DNA of 64,000 nt from PKWO01 sp036384915. GTDB taxonomy: Bacteria; Pseudomonadota; Gammaproteobacteria; Burkholderiales; Burkholderiaceae_D. The stretch spans positions 1 to 64,000 of the forward strand of contig DASVLJ010000012.1 in assembly GCA_036384915.1 (NCBI GenBank), written 5' to 3'. Under the pieces are notes generated by a model. That model worked only from the letters and a program-made list of their open reading frames with translations. It was not told the origin of the DNA and did no database searches. Below are positions 8,344-17,107 of the stretch, in pieces (the first letter of the stretch is position 1; every line of letters begins with the position of its first letter). The position numbers were made by a program, and so were the translations under genes.

Positions 8344-9746
8344 AACGCCGTCACGTCCTGCTGGCGGCCGCCGCGCTCGCCACCGGCGGCATCGCAAGCC
8401 GTTTTTGGCGCCGCGACGGCGTGCCGCAGGCGCCGGTCGACTATCGGCCCGGCGGGCCGCTTCCCTGGTTCAATTGGGCCGGCAACCAATATTGCTTCCC
8501 GCAACAGCGAGTGGCACCGGCCAGCGAGGATGAACTGGTTGCCGCCCTCAAGCACGCGCGCGGCGTAGTACGCGCCGTCGGCGCCGGCCATTCGTTCAGC
8601 GGCTGCGTGCCCACCGACGACGTCCTGGTCTCGACCGACCTGCTTGCCGGCCTGATCGACCACGACGAGTCCACCCTGCGCGCGCAAATCTGGGCCGGGA
8701 CGCGCATGCATAATCTGGGGCCGATGCTCGACAGCGTCGGGCAAGCCTTGCCCAACCAGCCAGACATGGATTACCTGGCCATGGGCGGCGCGATCGTCAA
8801 CGGTGCGCACGCGACAGGCAAGACCTTCGGTTCGATGCCCTCCTACGTGACGGCGATGACCCTTGCCACGCCTTCGGGCGATCTCTTCGAGTGCAGCGCC
8901 GCAAAAAACGCCGACATCTTCCAGGCCGCGCGCGTGTCTGTGGGTGCGCTCGGCATCGTATCGCGCATCACCTTGCAGAACGTCAAGCCGGTACGCCTGG
9001 TCGAGGTCAACCGGGTGGAAAAGACCAACGATATCCTGGACGATATCGAACAGCGCTGCCGCCGGCACAGGCATTTCGAGTTCCTTCCGCTGCCGCATTG
9101 CACGCTCAGCGCCACCGTCGCGACCGATGTCGCATCCGGGACGGAACAAGCGAAAGGCAGCGAGGACCCGGAAGCGGTGCACACCCTGCAAACGGTGTAC
9201 GACACGGTCGGCTGGATCCCCGCGATCGGCGATGCCGCCTATGAAACCATGCTGGAGGCGGCGCTCGGATCGGCCGCCAGCGAAATCAGGACCGGCTGGT
9301 CTTATGAAGTGTTCCCGCACGTGCGCACGGTGCGCTTTCGCGAAATGGAATACACCGTACCGGCCGAGGCCGGCGTCGCCTGCATCAGGGAAATACTCGA
9401 CACCATCAAGATCAAGCGCATACCGGTCTGCTTTCCGCTGGAATGCCGCTTCATCAAGCAGGACGACATCTGGCTGTCGCCGTTTTACGGACGCGACGGA
9501 TGCGCCATCTCGGTCCATCAATTCGGCTCGATCGACCACCGGCCTTATTTTGCCGAGATCGAGCCGATCTTCTGGAAATACCAGGGGCGTCCGCACTGGG
9601 GCAAGATCCACACGCTCGACGCGGCCCGGCTGGCAAGCCTTTATCCGCGCTGGAAAGACTTCCAGGATGTGCGGCGGCAGCTCGACCCTGACGGCCGGAT
9701 GATGAACCGCCATTTGCAAACCATTTTCGGCTCAGGAAGGACATAA
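8340..9746 (+). CDS. FAD-linked D-arabinono-1,4-lactone/alditol oxidase-like enzyme, Tat signal
   Basis: 468 residues. The N-terminus KRRHVLLAAAALATGG looks like a twin-arginine signal. The FAD (PCMH-type) domain follows, with VGAGHSFSGC, whose histidine usually binds FAD covalently. The C-terminal ALO domain ends with the family's RPHWGK motif. Relatives oxidise aldonolactones or sugar alcohols, giving electrons to oxygen or a cytochrome. The gene overlaps a c5-like cytochrome by ATGA, so a dehydrogenase-cytochrome pair in the periplasm is likely. It is 2 bases upstream of another Tat-type enzyme. Confidence 0.87.
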   Translation: MKRRHVLLAAAALATGGIASRFWRRDGVPQAPVDYRPGGPLPWFNWAGNQYCFPQQRVAPASEDELVAALKHARGVVRAVGAGHSFSGCVPTDDVLVSTDLLAGLIDHDESTLRAQIWAGTRMHNLGPMLDSVGQALPNQPDMDYLAMGGAIVNGAHATGKTFGSMPSYVTAMTLATPSGDLFECSAAKNADIFQAARVSVGALGIVSRITLQNVKPVRLVEVNRVEKTNDILDDIEQRCRRHRHFEFLPLPHCTLSATVATDVASGTEQAKGSEDPEAVHTLQTVYDTVGWIPAIGDAAYETMLEAALGSAASEIRTGWSYEVFPHVRTVRFREMEYTVPAEAGVACIREILDTIKIKRIPVCFPLECRFIKQDDIWLSPFYGRDGCAISVHQFGSIDHRPYFAEIEPIFWKYQGRPHWGKIHTLDAARLASLYPRWKDFQDVRRQLDPDGRMMNRHLQTIFGSGRT

Positions 9747-9748
9747 GC

Positions 9749-11029
9749 ATGGTTAGCCGCCGCACGATGCTCATCGGCTGTGCCGCAGCAGCGGCAGGTA
9801 CGGCCGCCGTCATGAAGCCGTCCGACCAAGGCGGCCCCTATCCCGACTACTTCGCCAAGTTGAACGGCATGCTGCGCGAGGCCGGCATCGACCGTCCCGT
9901 GCTCTTGGTCGACCTGGACCGGCTGGACCGCAACATCGACCGCGTAGTGCATTCGACCTCCATCGCACCGGCCAAGAACTACCGCATCGTGGTCAAGTCG
10001 CTGCCCAGCCCGGAATTGGTCGACTACGTGGCCCGCCGCAGCGCCAGCAAGTCCTTCATGGTATTTCACCGCCCCTTCCTTTCCGCCATCGCCGAAACGC
10101 ATCCCGATGCGGACATATTGCTCGGCAAGCCCTTGCCCGTGGCCGGCGCGAGACTGTTTTACGAGCGTCGCCGCGGTCCGTTTCAACCCGCGCGCCAATT
10201 GCAGTGGCTGATCGATTCCTCCGCCCGGCTCGACCAATACCGCAGCCTGGCGCACTCGCTCGGCGTGAAGATGCGCATCAACCTGGAAATCGACGTCGGC
10301 CTGCATCGCGGCGGCTTCGATACGCCGGAAGCCCTGCGTGCCGCGCTGCGCACCATCGCCGCCGACGGCGCGAGCCTGGAGTTTGCCGGCTTCATGGGCT
10401 ATGACGCCCATCTCATGGGCCTGCCCGGCTTTCTGGCGCGGCGCGAGATGCCGAAGGTCAAGCAACGCTATGCGGAATGCGTCGCGCTGCTGCGCAGCGA
10501 GTTTCCGGCCCTCGCGACACCCGCGAGCGCCCCGCTTTGCCTGAACGGCGCGGGCAGCCCCACGTTCAGGAACTATGAGGGCGACGCGCTGCTCAACGAC
10601 CTCTCCGCCGGAAGCTGCCTGGTGAAGCCTAAACACTACGATATCGCCGCACTGGCCGAATTCGAGCCGGCGGCCTATATCGCCTCCCCCGTGCTCAAGC
10701 GCCTTCAGGGTGGCCGAATACCGGCGCTCGAATGGAGCGCCCCGGCTATACGCGCCTGGGACCCGAACCGGGCGCAAATGATCTTCGCCTATGGCGGCAA
10801 TTGGCTCGCCGAGGTCGAGGCGCCGCCCGGCGTGATGCAAAGCGACATGTATCTGAGTTCGAATCAGCAAGGCTATATGGCCTCGAACGCGGTGGCGCTG
10901 GGAGTCGACGACTTCATTTTCCTGCGTCCGACGCAAAGCGAAGCGGTCCTGCTGCAATTCGGCGATCTCGTCGTGTTTCGCGGCGGCAGGATAGCGGCGC
11001 GCTGGCCGGTGCTGCAGCAAAACGTTTGA
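9749..11029 (+). CDS. fold-type III PLP enzyme (alanine racemase/D-threonine aldolase-like), Tat signal
   Basis: 426 residues. It starts with a good twin-arginine motif (VSRRTMLIG) and a hydrophobic stretch. The alanine-racemase-type N-terminal barrel carries the PLP lysine in YRIVVKSLPSPELV. DVGLHRGGF and the C-terminal DFIFLRPTQSEAVLLQFGDL follow the D-threonine aldolase/D-serine dehydratase pattern. Such enzymes act on D-amino or D-hydroxyamino acids. Export by Tat would put a pre-folded PLP enzyme in the periplasm. AGGAAGG at 9735 precedes the ATG. The substrate is unknown; it may act before or after the FAD oxidase. Confidence 0.83.
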   Translation: MVSRRTMLIGCAAAAAGTAAVMKPSDQGGPYPDYFAKLNGMLREAGIDRPVLLVDLDRLDRNIDRVVHSTSIAPAKNYRIVVKSLPSPELVDYVARRSASKSFMVFHRPFLSAIAETHPDADILLGKPLPVAGARLFYERRRGPFQPARQLQWLIDSSARLDQYRSLAHSLGVKMRINLEIDVGLHRGGFDTPEALRAALRTIAADGASLEFAGFMGYDAHLMGLPGFLARREMPKVKQRYAECVALLRSEFPALATPASAPLCLNGAGSPTFRNYEGDALLNDLSAGSCLVKPKHYDIAALAEFEPAAYIASPVLKRLQGGRIPALEWSAPAIRAWDPNRAQMIFAYGGNWLAEVEAPPGVMQSDMYLSSNQQGYMASNAVALGVDDFIFLRPTQSEAVLLQFGDLVVFRGGRIAARWPVLQQNV

Positions 11030-11079
11030 ATCAGAAGAAAGAAATTCGACAACAACGACAGCTTGCATAGGAGATACAT

Positions 11080-13533
11080 ATGAAATTCGCAAAAAAACAA
11101 ATGGTGTTGAGCATATCGAGGGCATGCATAGGCGGCGCGTTCGCCATGAGCGCGCTGCTGGATCAGGCTGTCGCCGCCGATGCGCCGCCCCCCCAAGCCG
11201 ATTCGTCAAATTCGGCAAGTTCGTCCAGCGACGCTGCCGCGATCGGCGTCGTCACCGTCACCGCCCAATCGCGCAGCCAGCAGGCACAGGCCGTGCCCAT
11301 CGCCATGCAACTGGTCAATGCAGAGCAGATCGACAAGCTGGCCGCAACCAGCATGGGCGACTTGAACGGCTATATCCCCGGCCTGGTGGTCGAGGCGGCA
11401 CAGCCGACCCAGCCCAATTACACCTTGCGCGGCCTCGGCGCGACGGACTTCGGCATCGGCACCGATGCCCCGGTCGGCATCTATGTCGACGGCGTCTACA
11501 CCGGCAAGACCGGCGGCGCGCTGATGAATTTCAATGACGTGCAGCGCATCGAAGTGCTCAAAGGCCCGCAAGGTACGCTGTTCGGCCGCAACAGCGCCGC
11601 CGGCGCGATTTCCATCGTCACCAAGGAGCCGGGCGAGGACATCGAGGCCGATGCGCACCTGCGGCTCGGACAATACGGGGAACGCTATCTGGACAGCCTG
11701 CTCAACCTGCCGCTGAGCGACGACGTGGCGCTACGGTTCACCTTTGTCGACAACAAGGCGCGCGGCTGGCTCACCGACGCCGTCACCGGACAGCGCCTCA
11801 ACTCCACAGGCGACTGGGGTTCGCGCGCCACGCTGCGCTGGAACGCTCCGGGCCAGACCAAGGTCCTGCTCACCTGGGAACATGAAAGCCTGGACCAGAA
11901 CGCGCTGCCGGCCATCGGCATCGTCGCCGTGCCCATGGTGCCGGCCAACCCGGCAACCTATCTGAATCCCTTGAACGTGCCGGTGCGCAACGATGTCGCC
12001 GGCGACATGGAAACCCGCGTCTACGACGGGGTAACGCTGCGCGTCGAACATCCGCTGTCCTGGGCCACCTTCAATTCGACCACCGCCTATCGCCACTTCA
12101 CCTCGGGCAACCTGGAAGGCAACAACGGCACCAACAGCATCACCACCTACCTGGACACCAACAACATCGAAAACAACGGCACCTGGCAGCAGGAATTCAA
12201 GCTCTCGGGCAAGAACGACCTGGTCGATTGGCTGGCCGGCGCCAGCCTGTTCGCGGAAACCGCGCACCAGACCAGCCGAATCGATACTTATACCGACACG
12301 CTCGATACCCTGTTCAACAACGCCGCCGGCCTGCCGCTGTACAGCACGCTGCAAGGCGCGGCCGGCCAGTTCGGCCTGCCCGTCAACCTGTTCGGCAACA
12401 GCTGGCAGGAGAGCATGATCAACAAGGGTTCCTACAAGTCCTATGCGCTGTACGGCGACGCGATCTGGCACGTGAACGACAGGCTCAACCTGACCACGGG
12501 TGTGCGCTTCACCTACGATTCCAAGGAATTCAGCTGGTACAACCCGCCTCGCACGGCGCCTGGCCTGGACGCCAACCTGGCGGTGCTTAACCAGGCGGGT
12601 TTCTTCCCCGGACTGGTGCAGGCCGGGGCCATGACCCAGCAGCAGGCGGACATGGCGCAAGCCTTGCTGACACAAAACATCGAGTTCAACAACGCCGCGG
12701 CAGGCGTGGCGCCTGTGACGATGAGCAATAGCTGGACCAACGTCAGTCCGCGCCTCGTGCTCGACTACAAATTGACTCCCGCCGTCATGCTCTACGGCTC
12801 GGTGACCAAGGGCTATCAATCCGGCGGCTTCAACGCGGAATCGGTGGCGGGCGTATACGAGCCGGAAACCATCATCAGTTATGAAGCGGGAATGAAAAGC
12901 TACTTCCGCGAACAGCATCTCTTGATCAATGCCTCGCTATTCGCCTATAAGTTCTCCAATCTGCAAGCCTTGAGCCTGGTCGCCAACGGCTCGGCAATAC
13001 CGACTTACCAGGTCACCAGCAGCGATCAGACCGCGCGCGGCATGGATCTGGAAGCGCGCTGGCAGCCCACGCACGATCTGCGCCTGTTTTTCAGCTCGGA
13101 ATATATCGACCAGATCTATAAGAACTACACCACGCCGGAAGGCATCGACTTGAACAACCAACCGGTGGGCACACCGTTCTGGTCCGCCGCAGCCGGGCTG
13201 GACTACACGCTGCATGGAATCGCGGGAGGAGGCGTGAACTTCAACCTCAACCATGCCTACACCGGCGCACGGCGCTGCAACGCCGATCCCCTGCAGGGCA
13301 CCTGCCTGAGCACGCCGAGCTTTTCCGTGGGCGTGGCCCAACAGCATACGGATGGGCGCATAGGCTGGGAGCGGGACGACCGCAAATGGGGGCTGGCAAT
13401 CTATGCCCGCAACATGTTCAACAAGCGCTACGTCGAAAGCATCGGCAACACCACGACCAACACGCTGGGTACGCCTTATGCAACCGTTTCCGCGCCGCGC
13501 ATTATCGGAATCGAGGCGCATGTATCGCTCTGA
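11080..13533 (+). CDS. TonB-dependent outer-membrane receptor
   Basis: 817 residues. The signal peptide ends near AVAADA, and a TonB-box-like GVVTVTAQSR follows a low-complexity Ser/Ala linker. The plug domain contains RIEVLKGPQGTLFGRNSAAG and a long beta-barrel follows, ending in a short strand after IGIEAHVSL. The protein imports bulky or scarce nutrients with energy from TonB. The AGGAGA ribosome site lies just upstream. Its place inside the catabolic operon implies that it takes up the operon's substrate, rather than iron. Confidence 0.93.
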   Translation: MKFAKKQMVLSISRACIGGAFAMSALLDQAVAADAPPPQADSSNSASSSSDAAAIGVVTVTAQSRSQQAQAVPIAMQLVNAEQIDKLAATSMGDLNGYIPGLVVEAAQPTQPNYTLRGLGATDFGIGTDAPVGIYVDGVYTGKTGGALMNFNDVQRIEVLKGPQGTLFGRNSAAGAISIVTKEPGEDIEADAHLRLGQYGERYLDSLLNLPLSDDVALRFTFVDNKARGWLTDAVTGQRLNSTGDWGSRATLRWNAPGQTKVLLTWEHESLDQNALPAIGIVAVPMVPANPATYLNPLNVPVRNDVAGDMETRVYDGVTLRVEHPLSWATFNSTTAYRHFTSGNLEGNNGTNSITTYLDTNNIENNGTWQQEFKLSGKNDLVDWLAGASLFAETAHQTSRIDTYTDTLDTLFNNAAGLPLYSTLQGAAGQFGLPVNLFGNSWQESMINKGSYKSYALYGDAIWHVNDRLNLTTGVRFTYDSKEFSWYNPPRTAPGLDANLAVLNQAGFFPGLVQAGAMTQQQADMAQALLTQNIEFNNAAAGVAPVTMSNSWTNVSPRLVLDYKLTPAVMLYGSVTKGYQSGGFNAESVAGVYEPETIISYEAGMKSYFREQHLLINASLFAYKFSNLQALSLVANGSAIPTYQVTSSDQTARGMDLEARWQPTHDLRLFFSSEYIDQIYKNYTTPEGIDLNNQPVGTPFWSAAAGLDYTLHGIAGGGVNFNLNHAYTGARRCNADPLQGTCLSTPSFSVGVAQQHTDGRIGWERDDRKWGLAIYARNMFNKRYVESIGNTTTNTLGTPYATVSAPRIIGIEAHVSL

Positions 13534-13583
13534 CAAGCCGTGACGCCCATGGAAAGCCGGACCAACCATCATAGGGAGGGACA

Positions 13584-14360
13584 ATGGACTTTCGCGACCG
13601 TGTCGTATTGATCGTCGGGGCCTCGTCCGGCATGGGTCGGACCCTGGCGCTACGCCTGGCGGCGGAAGGCGCCAGCATCGTCGCGACGGCCCGCCGCCGC
13701 GAATTGCTGGACACGCTGGCGCAACAGGTTGCGGCACGCGGCGGAACATGCACGGTGTATGCCGCCGACGCGTTGGACCCGGATGCTGCCGCCGGGGTCG
13801 TGCAGGCTTGTGTCGGCCTGCACGGCCGCATCGACCTCGCCATTCTCAATGCCGGCGGCGCCCCCGCTTTGGATCTGCGAAGGATGGACGCGCGCGAAGT
13901 TACCCGCTACATGCGCTCCAACTACGATGTGGCCGTCAACTACCTGATGCCGGTGTTGCACCAGATGCGCCGCCAGCGCCACGGACTCGTTGCGCATACC
14001 AATTCGCTGGCCGGACTGCTCGGCGTTCCCTTGCAAGGACCGTATTGCGCCGCCAAGGGTGCGCTCAAGCTTCTGGTCGACACTTGCCGGGTGGAATTTT
14101 CGCGCGATGGCATCCGCTTCGTCTCCATTTATCCGGGATTTGTGGCGACCGAGGTGACCAGGAACGACGGCATGCCGGCGCCGCTGGAGATAACTGAAGA
14201 AGCGGCTGTCGATCACATCATGCGCGCCTTGCGCCGCGAATCCATGGATTACCTGTTTCCATGGCACATGGGCTGGCTGGTGCGCCTGGCAAATTGCCTG
14301 CCCAAACGATTGACTACCTGGATACTGAGACGCGAAGTCCCTATCGAACCGATCGGCTAG
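13584..14360 (+). CDS. classical short-chain dehydrogenase/reductase
   Basis: 258 residues. The NAD(P)-binding motif is VVLIVGASSGMGRTLALRL and the catalytic site is NSLAG...YCAAKGALK (Ser, Tyr, Lys). AGGGAGGGACA precedes the ATG, a strong ribosome site. It is the last gene of the run and ends convergent with the Lrp-type gene 45 bases on. It probably oxidises or reduces an alcohol or ketone in the same pathway. No closer assignment is possible from sequence. Confidence 0.87.
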   Translation: MDFRDRVVLIVGASSGMGRTLALRLAAEGASIVATARRRELLDTLAQQVAARGGTCTVYAADALDPDAAAGVVQACVGLHGRIDLAILNAGGAPALDLRRMDAREVTRYMRSNYDVAVNYLMPVLHQMRRQRHGLVAHTNSLAGLLGVPLQGPYCAAKGALKLLVDTCRVEFSRDGIRFVSIYPGFVATEVTRNDGMPAPLEITEEAAVDHIMRALRRESMDYLFPWHMGWLVRLANCLPKRLTTWILRREVPIEPIG

Positions 14361-14405
14361 GGTGCTCCCGCTCGGTGCGTCCAGCGATGCAACCAGGCCG
14401 CCCGG

Positions 14406-14900
14406 TCACAACGGCAGCGCCGTCGTCGACAAAACCTGCTTGAGCACGACAAAAGAACGTATCTGCCGCACCCCGGGCAGATAGAGCAGCTTTTCCGCAT
14501 GCAACCGGTTATAGCTGTCGCTGTCCTTCGTACGCAGCAGCATGAAATAGTCGAACTCTCCGGTTACGACATGGCACTCCATGCAGCCGGGAATTTTGAT
14601 TGCTGCTTTCTCGAAAGCGGCGAACGATTCGGGCGTCGAGCGGTCCAGCACGACACCGATCATCACAAGCATTCCCGCCTCGATCGCCTTGGGATTCAAC
14701 AGCGCCACAACGCCTGAAATCAGCCCTTCCTGCTTCAAGCGTTCGACACGGCGCAAGCAGGCCGGCGCACTCAAATTGACCTTGTCGGCCAGAGCCACGT
14801 TGGAAATGGAGGCATCGCGCTGCAGCGCGCGCAGTATCGCCTTGTCGGTCTTGTCCAGTCTGGCGTCACCCAAGGTTTCGGCGCTGAATTTGATACGCAA
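14406..14900 (-). CDS. acdR: Lrp/AsnC-family regulator, probable regulator of ACC deaminase
   Basis: 164 residues with an N-terminal AsnC-type helix-turn-helix (LDKTDKAILRALQRDASISN, then VNLSAPACLRRVERLKQEG) and a C-terminal RAM ligand domain. It starts at TTG (14900), with GGAG on the minus strand at 14909-14912, 8 bases away. It is divergent from acdS, the classic acdR-acdS arrangement in proteobacteria, in which the Lrp-type protein activates the deaminase gene in response to its substrate. The name rests on this arrangement. Confidence 0.85.
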   Translation of the reverse strand: MRIKFSAETLGDARLDKTDKAILRALQRDASISNVALADKVNLSAPACLRRVERLKQEGLISGVVALLNPKAIEAGMLVMIGVVLDRSTPESFAAFEKAAIKIPGCMECHVVTGEFDYFMLLRTKDSDSYNRLHAEKLLYLPGVRQIRSFVVLKQVLSTTALPL

Positions 14901-15111
14901 TTAAATTTCTCCGATGGTCGCTTTTTATTAATTTAAATACGACTTTTGAAAATTATTTTTATAAATAACCAAACAATCAGTTTCACTTTGCAATAACGTT
15001 TCGCGTCGATTTTAGTACAATTTTTTTACGCAATCGACACCTTCAATGTTCGGTCATGCGTGCCTGGCGCGGCGTCCGTGGCGGGCCTCGTCAACCATCC
15101 GGAGCCACAAC
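14901..15111. promoter_or_regulatory. AT-rich acdR-acdS intergenic regulatory region
   Basis: The stretch from 14901 to about 15030 is far more AT-rich than its surroundings, as expected of Lrp-type binding regions. TACAAT at 15016-15021 is the best -10 candidate for acdS. I could not assign a convincing -35, which fits an activator-dependent promoter. Confidence 0.5.
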
Positions 15112-16128
15112 ATGAACCTGCAACGTTTTCCCCGCTACCCGCTGACCTTCGGCCCGACGCCCATCCATCCCTTGAAGCGCCTGAGCGCGCATCTGGGGGG
15201 AAAGGTGCAGCTTTACGCCAAGCGCGAAGACTGCAACAGCGGGCTGGCCTTCGGCGGCAACAAGACGCGCAAACTCGAATACCTGGTTCCGGAAGCCATC
15301 GCCGGCGGCTACGACACGCTGGTGTCGATCGGCGGCATCCAGTCTAACCAGACGCGCCAGGTTGCTGCCGTTGCCGCGCATCTCGGCATGAAGTGCGTTC
15401 TGGTGCAAGAGAACTGGGTGAATTATTCCGATGCGGTGTACGACCGTGTCGGCAATATCGAAATGTCGCGCATCATGGGCGCGAGCGTCACGCTGGACGC
15501 GGCGGGCTTCGATATCGGGATCCGCCCGAGCTGGGAACAAGCCATGGAAGACGTGCGCCAAGCCGGCGGCAAGCCTTTCCCCATCCCGGCGGGCTGCTCC
15601 GAGCACCCTTATGGCGGTTTGGGCTTTGTCGGATTTGCCGAGGAGGTGCGGCAACAGGAAGCGGAACTCGGCTTCCAATTCGATTACATCGTGGTCTGCT
15701 CGGTAACGGGCAGCACACAGGCCGGCATGGTGGTAGGCTTTGCCGCCGACGGGCGCGCCAGGCGCGTGATCGGCATCGATGCCTCGGCCAAACCGGAACA
15801 GACCAGGGCGCAAATCAAGCGCATTGCGCAACACACTGCGCAACTGGTGGATTTGGGGCGCGACATCGCCGACGAAGACGTGGTGCTCGATGTACGTTAC
15901 GGCGGCCCAGAATACGGCCTGCCGAACGAAGGCACGCTGGAAGCGATACGGCTGTGCGCCAGGCAGGAAGGCATGCTGACCGATCCGGTGTACGAAGGCA
16001 AATCGATGCACGGCATGATAGACATGGTACGGCGCGGCGAATTCCCCGAAGGTTCGCGCGTGCTGTATGCACATCTTGGCGGCGTGCCGGCGCTCAATGC
16101 CTATAGCTTCCTGTTCCGCAACGGATAA
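15112..16128 (+). CDS. acdS: 1-aminocyclopropane-1-carboxylate deaminase
   Basis: 338 residues, exactly the usual length. The PLP lysine is K51 (FGGNKTRK). S78 is in GGIQSNQTRQ. Y294 and E295 are in DPVYEGKS and L322 is in AHLGG. E295 and L322 are the residues that separate true ACC deaminases from D-cysteine desulfhydrases. It converts ACC, the plant ethylene precursor, to 2-oxobutanoate and ammonia in the cytoplasm. I chose ATG 15112 because MNLQRFPRYPLTFGPTPIHP matches the family N-terminus. Its presence suggests a plant-associated or rhizosphere lifestyle. Confidence 0.95.
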   Translation: MNLQRFPRYPLTFGPTPIHPLKRLSAHLGGKVQLYAKREDCNSGLAFGGNKTRKLEYLVPEAIAGGYDTLVSIGGIQSNQTRQVAAVAAHLGMKCVLVQENWVNYSDAVYDRVGNIEMSRIMGASVTLDAAGFDIGIRPSWEQAMEDVRQAGGKPFPIPAGCSEHPYGGLGFVGFAEEVRQQEAELGFQFDYIVVCSVTGSTQAGMVVGFAADGRARRVIGIDASAKPEQTRAQIKRIAQHTAQLVDLGRDIADEDVVLDVRYGGPEYGLPNEGTLEAIRLCARQEGMLTDPVYEGKSMHGMIDMVRRGEFPEGSRVLYAHLGGVPALNAYSFLFRNG

Positions 16129-16209
16129 GGCTTCCGGATCCGGGCGCAATCCCTCCGCCTTCTCGCCGAAAGGCTTCATTGCTGTTCTTCTCGGCCTCGG
16201 GCCCTGCGG

Positions 16210-16905
16210 CTACAGATGTTCGGAAAGGAATATCAACGAACGGCCATGGGCCAGCGCCGCGGCTCGCTGGTTGTACACCGGCCGCCCCCAGGAATTGAAG
16301 GCATGGCCCACCCCTTCATAGTCGAAAAATGTCGCGTTGCTCTTGCCCGAGAAAGCCAACTTGATCGCAGCGACCTTGTCCGGTGTGATGTGGCCGTCTT
16401 CGACGCCATGATGAAACAGGATGGGTTGCGTCACTTTGTCCGCCAGGTGCAACAACTGATCGATGCCGCCGCCATAATAGGCAATCGCCGCATCAGCCGC
16501 GCCAAGCGCAGCCGTGCGGTAGGCCAGTTGCCCGCCCAGGCAATAGCCGACCGCGGCAACCTTGCCGCCCAGTGCGGGATGTTTGCGCAAATGCGCAATG
16601 GCATCGGCCAAGTCGAGCGCTGCTTGGGCTTTGTCGACCTTGCCATAGTATTCGAAGGCCTTGGCATTGCCCGGCTCGTCGTAAGGCAATTCGATGCGCG
16701 GCGCGATGCGCCAGAACACGTCGGGCGCCAGTACCACGTATCCCGCGAGCGCGAATTGATCGGCGACCGCGCGGATATGCTCGTTGACACCCCATATTTC
16801 CTGGATCAGGATGATACCCGGTCCGTTTCCGGTGGGTGGAAGGGAAAGATAGCCCGGATATTCCGCGCTATCGGATGTCGGGATGGTAGTCCATTGGGCA
16901 TGCAT
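16210..16905 (-). CDS. dienelactone hydrolase-family protein
   Basis: 231 residues, an alpha/beta hydrolase. The catalytic triad is visible: C122 in GYCLGG, D170 in HHGVEDGH and H201 in GVGHAF. E36 (QEIWG) is also conserved. Classic members hydrolyse dienelactone in chlorocatechol breakdown, but many paralogues have other esters or lactones as substrates. The frame is open further upstream; ATG 16905 (MHAQWTTIPT) is the natural family start. It converges on acdS and diverges from the kinase at 17108. No aromatic-degradation genes are nearby. Confidence 0.88.
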   Translation of the reverse strand: MHAQWTTIPTSDSAEYPGYLSLPPTGNGPGIILIQEIWGVNEHIRAVADQFALAGYVVLAPDVFWRIAPRIELPYDEPGNAKAFEYYGKVDKAQAALDLADAIAHLRKHPALGGKVAAVGYCLGGQLAYRTAALGAADAAIAYYGGGIDQLLHLADKVTQPILFHHGVEDGHITPDKVAAIKLAFSGKSNATFFDYEGVGHAFNSWGRPVYNQRAAALAHGRSLIFLSEHL

Positions 16906-17107
16906 ACGATGCTCCTCGTCAAGTTGTTGATTGTCGGCACATGGTGCGGCCTGGTGCGACGTGGCGCAACCTAGTGCGGGAGCTGCCGCGCGCCAGGGAT
17001 CGATCATAACAAGGTGGCACAGGTCCCGCTTGCTTGTCAGGTTTGGGCGGCTTGCACAGCCGCCGTGATAAGCTTCAGCCGGTAAGCTTTTCGCCCAGGA
17101 ACAGCCG

